A stretch of 46,150 nucleotides of DNA from assembly GCA_003667245.1 (NCBI GenBank), contig RCNN01000099.1:1-46150 (forward strand), given 5' to 3'. Shown in pieces: positions 38,050 through 46,150 of the stretch (within the stretch, counting starts at the first letter, position 1; each line of letters opens with the position of its first letter). Source of the stretch: Heterostelium multicystogenum. Lineage: Eukaryota > Evosea > Eumycetozoa > Acytosteliales > Acytosteliaceae. Below the pieces are notes generated by a model that worked only from the letters and a program-made list of their open reading frames with translations, did not search any database and was not told the DNA's origin. The position numbers and the translations under genes are program-made.

Positions 38050-40576
38050 ATGAGTACCGTGCCCATGTCCCACAATAATAAAGACCTCACCCTCAGCGCT
38101 CCCCTCAGTGGGCCGGTGCTGACCCTGGGCGACGTTCCCGACGAAGTGTTCGCCAGTGGCGCCATGGGCGACGGCATTGCCATCGACCCGCTCAACGATT
38201 GCCTGCACGCGCCGTGTGATGGCGTGATCATCCACGTCGCCCGCACCGGGCATGCGCTGACCATTCGCGCCGATAACGGCGCTGAATTGCTGATGCACGT
38301 GGGCATCGACACGGTGGAATTGAATGGCGAAGGCTTTGCGCTGCTGGTCAAGCAAGGTGCGCGGGTCAGCAAGGGCCAGGCACTGGTCCAGTTTGACCTG
38401 GACCTGATTGCGCGCCAGTGCAAAAGCCTGGTCAGCCTGATCATCCTGACCAACAGCGAGCTGTTTGAGCTACGGCGATCACCTTGAAAACAGTGAAGGT
38501 CGGCGAGCCGCTGCTGCATGTGGTTGCACGGTTGGCCGGTGCAGCGAAAGTGATTGATGAGTCGGTCACCGAAGCCAGCGCGACTATTCGCATCACCCAT
38601 CGTGGCGGCCTGCACGCGCGCCCCGCTGCCTTGATCCGCAAGACCGCACAGGCATTCAGCAGCCAGTCGCAGCTGCATTTCGCCGGCAAGTCGGCTTCGT
38701 GCGACAGCCTGATCGGCTTGATGGGCCTGGGGATTGGTGAGCAGGACGAGGTGCAGGTCACCCTGTCGTGGCAAGGATTGTGAAGCGGCGCTGCAAGCAC
38801 TGATCGCTGCGCTGTCGGTGGAAGTTGGCGAAGCGCATCACGCTCCAGTGGCCGTCGCCCCACGCCGCGCGAATACCGAAGCCGGAGTACTGCAAGGCGT
38901 GTGTGCCGCGCCGGGGTTGGTCTGCGGCCCGTTGTTCCGCCTGAACGGAATCGAGCTGCCGGTGGACCCGGGCAACAACGTGCCGGATGAACAATTGCAG
39001 CACCTGGACAGCGCCCTGGAACAGGTGCGTAGCGAAATCCGCCACACCCTGGACCAGGCCCGTCAGCGCAAGGATGTGGAGGAAGAAGAGATCTTCGCCG
39101 CCCACCTGGCCCTGCTGGAAGACCCTACGTTGCTGGAGGCCGCCACCGCCGCCATCGAAACAGGGCAGCGCCGCCACTCACGCCTGGCGCGATGCGATCC
39201 AGGCCCAATGCGCGGTGCTGCTGGCACTGGGTAAACCGTTGTTCGCCGAACGCGCCAACGACCTGCGCGACTTGCAGCAACGCGTGCTGCGGGCGTTGCT
39301 GGGCGAGGCCTGGAATTTTGATTTGCCGGCCGGCGCTATCGTCTCGGCCCATGAGCTGACCCCATCGGATCTGCTGCAACTGAGCAATCAACACGCCGCC
39401 GGTATCTGCATGGCCGAAGGCGGCGCGACGTCTCATGTGGCGATTCTGGCGCGGGGTAAAGGCTTGCCGTGCGTGGTTGCACTGGGCACTGAATTGCTTG
39501 ATGTGCCCCAAGGCCAGCGCGTGGTGCTGGATGCCGCCAACGGCCGCCTGGAGCTGACGCCGGATGATGCGCGCCACGCCCAGGTTCACCAGTTGCGCGA
39601 TGCACAGAAAAACTGCGGCGCCAACAGCAGCACGCGCAGGCTCAAGGCACCGCCAGCACTCAGGATGGCGTGCGTATTTGAAGTGGCCGCGAATGTCGCC
39701 TCCAGCGTCGAAGCCCAACTGGCCTTCGAGAATGGCGCCGATGGCGTCGGCCTGCTGCGCACAGAATTTCTCTTCGTCGACCGCCGCAGCGCGCCCGACG
39801 AGCAAGAGCAGCGCCAGGCCTACCAAGCCGTACTGGATTGCCATGGGCGACAAATCAGTGATCATCCGCACCATCGACGTCGGCGGCGACAAGCAACTCG
39901 ACTACCTGCCGCTGCCGTTCGAGACCAACCCGGTGCTGGGCCTGCGGGGCATTCGCATGGCCCAGGTACGCCCGGAACTGCTGGACCAGCAACTGCGTGC
40001 CCTTCTCCAGGTCAGCCCGCTGGAACGTTGCCGCATCCTGCTGCCAATGGTCAGCGAAGTCGACGAACTGCTGCACATTCGCCAGCGCCTCGATGAACTG
40101 TGCGCCGAGCTGGAACTGACCCAACGCCCGGAACTGGGGGTGATGATCGAAGTGCCCGCGGCGGCGCTGATGGCCGAACAACTGGCCGAGCACGCGGACT
40201 TTCTGTCCATCGGCACCAATGACCTATCGCAGTACACCCTCGCCATGGACCGCGACCACGCCGGCCTCGCCGCCCGGGTCGATGCCATGCACCCGGCGCT
40301 GTTGCGGCTGATCGCCCAGACGTGCATCGGCGCAGCCAAGCATGGGCGCTGGGTCGGTGTGTGCGGGGCGCTGGCGTCCGACCGCTGGCCACGCCGGTGC
40401 TGATCGGTCTGGGCATCAGCGAGCTGTCCGTCAGCCCGCCGCAGATCGGAGAAATCAAGGACCGTGTCCGTCACCTGGACGCAGTCCAATGCCGGCAACT
40501 GAGCCAAAGCCTGCTTAACCTGAGCAGCGCCAAAGCCGTTCGCCAAGCCTGTCAACACCACTGGCCGCTGAGCTGA
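38050..40576 (+). CDS. nagF: PTS multiphosphoryl transfer protein EIIA-HPr-EI for GlcNAc
   Basis: About 841 residues carrying phosphate from PEP to the permease. EIIA(Glc-type) first (LHAPCDGVIIHVARTGHALTI; active histidine in ELLMHVGIDTVELNG), then HPr near 180-265 (HRGGLHARPAALIRKTAQ, His first), then enzyme I: GVCAAPGLVCGPLF, HELTPSDLLQL, phospho-His in GGATSHVAILARGKGLPCVV, GVGLLRTEFLFVDR, VIIRTIDVGGDKQLDYLP, LGLRGIRMAQVRPEL, FLSIGTNDLSQYTLAMDRD, GVCGALASDPLATPVLIGLGI. Seven breaks near 38470, 38782, 39165, 39612, 39680, 39838 and 40383; two of these compensate each other over about 20 codons. Start at 38050 or 38065 cannot be decided. NagE follows. Confidence 0.94.
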
Positions 40577-40602
40577 AAACAACAAGAATAGGGAGACACG
40601 CC

Positions 40603-42261
40603 GTGTACCAATATTTTATCGAAGGGCTGCAACGCCTGGGCCGTGCGCTGATGCTGCCGATCGCGATTCTGCCGATCGCCGGCCTCCTGCTGCGACTGGG
40701 CGACACTGACCTGCTGAACATCGCGGTGATGCACGACGCCGGGCAGGCGATCTTCGCCAACCTGGCGCTGATCTTCGCCATCGGCATTGCCGTGGGTTTT
40801 GCCCGCGACAACAACGGCACGGCGGGCCTGGCAGGCGCCATCGGTTACCTGGTGATGGTCTCCACCCTCAAGGTGATGGACGCCAGCATCAACATGGGCA
40901 TGCTCGCGGCATCGCCAGCGGCTTGATGGCCGGTGCGCTGTATAACCGCTTCAAGGACATCAAGCTGCCGGAGTACCTCGCATTCTTTGGTGGGCGACGG
41001 TTTGTGCCGATCGTCACCGGGTTCTCCGCGGTGGCGCTGGGGGTGATCTTTGGTTTGATCTGGCCACCCGTGCAGCAAGGCATCAACAGCTTCGGCGTGC
41101 TGCTGATGGAAAGCGGCAGTTTTGGTGCGTTCGTGTTTGGCGTGTTCAACCGCCTGCTGATCGTCACCGGCTTGCACCATATCCTCAACAACATGGCGTG
41201 GTTTGTGTTCGGCACCTTCACCGACCCGACGACCGGCGCGGTAGTGACCGGCGACCTGACTCGCTATTTTGCCGGCGACCCGAAAGGTGGGCAGTTCATG
41301 ACCGGCATGTTCCCGGTAATGCTGTTCGGCCTGCCGGCGGCGTGCCTGGCGATGTACCGCAATGCACTGCCGGAGCGGCGCAAGATCATGGGCGGGATTT
41401 TCCTGTCGATGGCGCTGACCTCGTTCCTGACCGGGGTCACCGAGCCGATCGAATTCGCCTTCATGTTCCTCGCGCCGTTCCTGTACCTGGTGCATGCGCT
41501 GCTGACCGGATTGTCGATGGCGATCACCAACATGCTCAACATTCACCTGGGCTTTACCTTCTCCGGTGGGTTTATCGACATGGTGCTGGGTTGGGGTAAA
41601 TCCACCAACGGCTGGTTGGTATTCCCGGTTGGGCTGGCGTATGCGGTGATCTACTACAGCGTGTTCAACTACTGCATCCGTCGCTTCAATTTGAAGACGC
41701 CCGGGCGTGAGGATATTCAGGTCGCGCAGGCCGAGGCCATGACCGATAACCAACGGGCCGGGGCTTACATTCGGGCGCTGGGTGGTGCAGAGAATCTGCT
41801 GAGTGTGGGTGCTTGCACGACGCGTCTGCGGCTGGACATGGTGGACCGCAACAAGGCGGTGGATGCCGAGTTGAAGGCGCTGGGTGCGATGGCCGTGGTT
41901 CGACCGGGTAATGGCGGGAGTTTGCAGGTGGTGGTCGGGCCGATGGCGGACAGCATTGCCGATGAGATTCGGTTGGCGATGCCTTCGTATGTTGCGGCGC
42001 CTGCGGTGGTGGTAGCGCCTGTTGAGAAGAGCACACCGGTGAATGTGCATGAGGCCGAGAAATGGCTGGAGTGCGCTGGGCGGTCGGGCCAATGTATTGC
42101 AACTGGATGCGGTGGCGATGACGCGGCTGCGAGTGGAGCTGGGGGATGGTTCGGTGTTGTCGGAATCCCAACTGACGGCGCTGGGTTGCCAGGGGGTTAG
42201 CCAGCTTGAGAGTGGGGTTTGGCACTTGCTGATTGGTGACAAGGCTTCGGGGTTGGGTTGA
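40603..42261 (+). CDS. nagE: PTS N-acetylglucosamine permease EIICB
   Basis: About 552 residues. Start is GTG at 40603, behind GGGAG. EIIC membrane domain of the glucose family (ALMLPIAILPIAGLLLRLGD, LALIFAIGIAVGFARDNNGTAGLAG, LIVTGLHHILNNMAWFVFGTF, FLTGVTEPIEFAFMFLAPFLYLVHALLTGLSMAI), then EIIB with its phospho-cysteine in SVGACTTRLRLDM and VVRPGNGGSLQVVVGPMAD. A second EIIB-like stretch at the C-terminus (GRANVLQLDAVAMTRLRVEL) has no cysteine. Breaks: missing C near 40912 and extra G near 42068. It imports and phosphorylates GlcNAc, giving GlcNAc-6-P for NagA. EIIA comes from nagF. Confidence 0.95.
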
Positions 42262-42334
42262 GGCGTTGGAGCGGTTGGTCAGTGGCCGTGAGGTTGGGGT
42301 AAAAGCCTGAATCTTTGCTGAGCATCAGGGCCTC

Positions 42335-42417
42335 TTCGCGAGCAAGCCCGCTCCCACATTTTGATCGGTGCCCGTCATGGCAACGCGGTCAAATGTGGGA
42401 GCGGGCTTGCTCGCGAA
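42335..42417. repeat. REPIN
   Basis: Left arm TTCGCGAGCAAGCCCGCTCC, right arm its full complement, joined by about 35 bases; same family as 32167-32251. It lies between the convergent nagE and the small gene after purL. Confidence 0.92.
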
Positions 42418-42433
42418 TGGCCGTGACAGGCAA

Positions 42434-42472
42434 CAAAAAACCCGCTGACCAAAACTGGCCCAGCGGGTTTCT
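42434..42472 (-). terminator. Terminator of the purL unit
   Basis: On the minus strand AAACCCGCTG, thirteen-base loop, CAGCGGGTTTTTTG. It follows the stop of the small CutA-like gene by about 20 bases and so ends the purL transcript. Confidence 0.9.
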
Positions 42473-42490
42473 TGTTTTGCAGCCAGCGAA

Positions 42491-42804
42491 TCAAAAATCA
42501 GCCAACTGCCACACCTCATACGCCGGTGTCTCGTACGGATGGCTCAGTTTCAACGCAGCCACCACAGCCCACGATCAACTCATCCGCCACCACCAACTCA
42601 ACCTTCCATTCTTCAACCACTTCAACCTGCCCGACCTGCCCGATAAACGGCTGGCTGCCGTCCATCGCGCGGAATTGGCCCTGGCCCAGTACCTGCCAGG
42701 CGCAGCTGTCGTAGTTGCCGATGCGCCCCGCCGCCGGCTGCGAAGACGGCGGTTTTCACCGTCTCCACGTGGCTGTCGGGCACAAAGAAGCTGAGCTTGT
42801 ACAC
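42491..42804 (-). CDS. Small CutA/Nif3 C-terminal-like protein (YqfO-type)
   Basis: About 103 residues once two extra G bases (near 42725 and 42559) are removed: MYKLSFFVPDSHVETVKTAV, FAAGGGRIGNYDSCAWQVLG, QGQFRAMDGSQPFIGQVGQV, then a late HPYETPAYEVWQLADF. This is the inserted CutA-like domain of Nif3/YqfO proteins occurring alone. Such stand-alone copies may bind small ligands or metals; no activity is established. GTG start at 42804 is only 4 bases after the purL stop, so it is probably translated by coupling. The ribosome site itself is weak. Confidence 0.85.
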
Positions 42805-42808
42805 CGAC

Positions 42809-45800
42809 TTAGTTCACCCAGACGCGAGCGTTACGGAACATGCGCATCCACCGCGCCGTCTTCGTTCCACTCTTCCGGGCGCCACGAGTTCTGCACGGCG
42901 CGGAACACACGCTCCGGGTGCGGCATCATGATGGTGACGCGACCGTCGCGGCTGGTCAGCCCGGTGATCCCGCGCGGCGAGCCGTTCGGGTTGGCCGGGT
43001 AGCCTTCGGTGACCTTGCCGTGGTTGTCGACAAAACGCAGGGCCACAGTACCGGACAGGTCGGCTTCCAGCAGTGCTTCTTCGCTGGCGAATTCCGCATG
43101 GCCTTCACCGTGGGCGATGGCGATTGGCATGCGCGAACCGGCCATGCCTTGCAGGAAGATCGAGTTTGGATTCCTGTACCTGGACCATCGCAACACGGGC
43201 TTCGAACTGCTCGGAACGGTTACGCACGAAGTGCGGCCAGAACTCGCTGCCCGGGATCAGTTCGCTGAGGTTGGACATCATCTGGCAACCGTTGCACACA
43301 CCCAGGGTGAAGCTGTCGTTACGCTCGAAGAAACCCTGGAACGCGTCACGGGCACGGCTGTTGAACAGGGCCGACTTGGCCCAGCCTTCACCGGCACCCA
43401 GTACGTCGCCGTAGGAGAAACCACCGCAGGCAACCAGGCCTTTGAACTCGTTGAGGTCGACGCGACCGGCGAGGATGTCGCTCATGTGCACGTCGATCGC
43501 ATTGAAGCCGGCACGGTCGAACGCTGCCGCCATTTCCACCTGGCCGTTGACGGCCCTGCTCACGCAGTACGGCCACTTGTGGGCGGATGCCTTTCTTGAT
43601 GTAAGGCGCGGCGATGTCCTGGTTGACGTCGAAGCTGAGCTTGGTGCTCAGGCCCGGATTGTCTTCTTCCAGGATCACCTCGAATTCCTGCTCGGCGCAG
43701 TCGGCGTTGTCGCGCAGGCGCTGGATCTGGTAGCTGGTCTCGGCCCACTGGCGTTGCAGCAGGCGGCGCTGGCCTTCAAACACGGTTTCGCCGTTGAAGA
43801 CGATGTTGATTTCACCGTTGTTGATTCGGCTGGCCAATCACGGCCACGCAGTCACCCAGGCCAGCGGCGCTGAACTGTGCGAGTACGTCTGGCGTTGCGT
43901 CCTGGCGAACCTGGATCACGGCGCCCAGCTCTTCGTTGAACAGGATTGCTGCGATGTCAGCGGAAGTTTCTGCCAGGCCATCGAGGTTCAGGCTCAGGCC
44001 GCAGTGACCGGCGAATGCCATTTCCACGCGCTGGTCAGCAAACCACCGTCGGAACGGTTCGTGGTAAGGCCAGCAGGTGGCCGTCGGCGTTCAGGCCCTG
44101 GATCACCGGCGAAGAAAGCTTTCAGGTCTTCGGCGTCGTCGACGTCCGGGGCCTGCTTGCCGAGCTTGCCGTGCACCTGGGCAAGGATCGAGGCGCCCAT
44201 TGCGGTTCTGACCGCGACCGAGGTCGATCAGGATCAGGTCGGTGGTGCCCTTGTCCATGCGCAGTTGCGGGTCAGGGTCTGGCGGAATGTCGGTGACTGG
44301 CGCAAAGCCGGTAACGATCAGCGACAGCGGCGAGGTGACGCTCTTGTCCACGCCTTCATCGTTCCAGCGGGTGGCCATGGACATGGAGTCCTTGCCCACC
44401 GGAATGGTGATGCCCAGCTCCAGGGCACAGCTCCATGCCGACCCGCTTTCACGGTGTCGTACAGGCGCGCGCATCTTCACCTGGGTGGCCAGCAGCGGAC
44501 ATCCAGTTGGCCGACAGCTTGATGTCGGAGATCTTGGCAATACGCGAAGCCCGCGATGTTGGTCAGGGTTTCGCCGATGGCCATGCGGCCCGACGCCGGG
44601 CGTCCAGCAGCGCCAGCGGAGTACGCTCGCCCATGGCCATGGCTTCACCGGTGTACACGTCGAAGCTGGTGGCGGTGACGGCAACGTCAGCCACCGGGAC
44701 CTGCCACGGGCCGACCATTTGATCACGGGCAACCAGACCGGTGATGGTGCGGTCGCCGATGGTGATCAGGAAGCTTTTTGCTGGCAACGGCCGGGTGGTG
44801 CAGGACGCGCCCACGCAGTCGGCGATGGCCAAGGGTCGACGGGTCGAAATCGTCGCCCAGTTCGTTTTCACGCACGGCCGAACGGTGCATGCGCGGGGCT
44901 TTGCCCAGCAGCACTTCCAGCGGCATGTCCACCGGGCTGTTGCCGAAGTGGCTGTCGGTGACCGTCAGTTGCGGCTCGGCAGTGGCTTCGCCGACTACCG
45001 CAAACGGGCAGCGCTCGCGCTCGCAAATCGCCTGGAAGCGTTCGAAGTCTTGCAGGACCTACCGCCAACACGTAGCGTTCCTGGGATTCGTTGCTCCAGA
45101 TTTCGTGCGGAGCCATGCCCGGCTCGTCGTTTGGAATGTGTTGCGCAGTTCGAAACGGCCGCCACGGTCGCCATCGTTGACCAGTTCCGGGAAGGCGTTG
45201 GACAAGCCACCTGCGCCGACATCGTGGATGAAGCTGATGGGGTTCTTGTCACCCAGTGCCAGCAACGGTCGATGACTTTCCTGGCAACGGCGTTCCATCT
45301 CAGGGTTTTCACGCTGTACGGAAGCGAAGTCCAGGTCGGCCGAGCTGGTGCCGGTGGCCATGGAGGAAGCGGCGCCGCCACCCAGGCCGATCAGCATCGC
45401 CGGGCCACCGAGGACGATCAGCTTGGAGCCGACCAGAATCTCGCCTTTCTGTACGTGCTCGGCGCGGATGTTGCCCATGCCGCCGGCCAACATGATCGGC
45501 TTGTGGTAACCGCGCACTTCATCGCCACGGGGGGTGGTGATGGATTGCTCGAAAGTACGGAAGTAACCGGTCAGGGCCGGACGCCCGAATTCGTTGTTGA
45601 ACGCGGCGCCGCCCCAGCGGGCCTTCGATCATGATGTCCAGCGCGGTGACGATGCGCTCAGGCTTGCCGTACGGCACTTCCCACGGCTGTTCGAAGCCCG
45701 GGATCTGCAGGTTGGACACGGTGAAGCCGGTGAGGCCAGCCTTTGGCTTGGCGCCACGACCGGTTGCCACCTTCGTCGCGAATCTCGCCCGCCGGAACCG

Positions 45801-46150
45801 GTGGCTGCGGCCGGGAACGGGGCAATCGCGGTCGGGTGGTTGTGAGTCTCGACTTTCATCAGGATATGCACCGGCTCTTGCACCGCGGCCGTACTGGCGG
45901 GTTCAGGATCCGGGAAGAAACGGCCGGCGACAGAGCGACGATGACCGAGGCGTTGTCCTTATAAGCCGACAGAACGCCTTCGCTGTGCATCACGTAAGGT
46001 GTTCTTGATCATGCCGAACAGGACTTTTTTCCTGGGCTCTGGCCGTCGATGTCCCAACTGGCGTTGAAGATCTTGTGGCGCAGTGCTCGGAGTTCGCCTG
46101 GGCGAACATCATCAGTTCGATGTCGTGGGGTTGCGCTTCAGACCGATGAA
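42809..46150 (-). CDS. purL: Phosphoribosylformylglycinamidine synthase (N-terminal part outside window)
   Basis: PurL makes FGAM from FGAR, glutamine and ATP, the fourth step of purine synthesis. About 1113 of some 1298 residues lie here, starting near [31 protein letters not shown]-like domains: [74 protein letters not shown]-terminal glutamine amidotransferase with the nucleophile in [19 protein letters not shown] and the H/E pair in [13 protein letters not shown]. About twenty frame changes cut the gene into short pieces, the densest in this window; the stop follows FRNARVWVN at 42809. An essential gene in minimal medium, so these are sequence errors rather than decay. Confidence 0.96.

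Noticed and set aside
32167..42417. Repeated TTCGCGAGCAAGCCCGCTCC units considered as a CRISPR array
   Set aside because: Units occur as inverted pairs kilobases apart with no regular spacers or cas genes; they are REPINs.

Overview
The window reads as a chromosomal core segment of a Pseudomonas of the fluorescens type. GC is high, dense paired REP palindromes fill the gaps, and the gene order (recJ, thrC-hom-dsbC-xerD, rplS-trmD-rimM-rpsP-ffh, an ypjD-like gene, a CNNM gene, purT, the nag cluster, purL) matches what I recall of the P. aeruginosa PA3713-PA3763 neighbourhood. I see no insertion sequence, prophage, tRNA, rRNA or CRISPR array.

Layout. 1-3.5 kb: 3' part of a flavin amine oxidase (spermidine dehydrogenase-like) and opgD. 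3.5-8.9 kb: a small unknown gene, a GNAT acetyltransferase overlapping a P-loop ATPase, an Old Yellow Enzyme, recJ and yaeQ, all minus. 9-12 kb: a class III CoA-transferase joined to a periplasmic binding-protein-like gene, then two small genes. 12.2-17.7 kb: a Roc/Bvg-like signalling locus (LuxR-type regulator, REC-EAL protein, BvgS-type hybrid kinase). 17.8-26.4 kb: threonine synthesis (thrC, hom), dsbC, xerD, the S16-RimM-TrmD-L19 operon and ffh. 26.7-34.9 kb: ypjD-like gene, CNNM transporter, MFS symporter, purT, VUT transporter, DUF1289, gamma-carbonic anhydrase-like protein, two NUDIX hydrolases, an L,D-transpeptidase. 35.1-42.3 kb: a full N-acetylglucosamine operon: GntR regulator, NagA, NagB-II-type SIS protein, the EIIA-HPr-EI multiphosphoryl carrier and the EIICB permease. 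42.5 kb to the end: a CutA/Nif3-C-like small gene following purL, which runs off the right edge.

The most striking property is technical. About two thirds of the genes carry single-base insertions or deletions, mostly in short homopolymers, including essential genes (ffh, purL, thrC). The reading frame always continues in the next frame with intact family motifs, so I treat each as one gene with sequencing or assembly errors. Density is uneven: about one per several kb at 17.8-26.5 kb, but about twenty in purL alone. Coordinates given span the whole gene across the breaks.

Biologically the best leads are the signalling locus, where the EAL domain lacks several catalytic residues; a terminator-like hairpin at 11.69-11.73 kb with no gene to terminate; the repeated TGGTATT/AATACCA motifs in front of the nag operon; and the REPINs. 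I did not find a clearly new multi-gene system.
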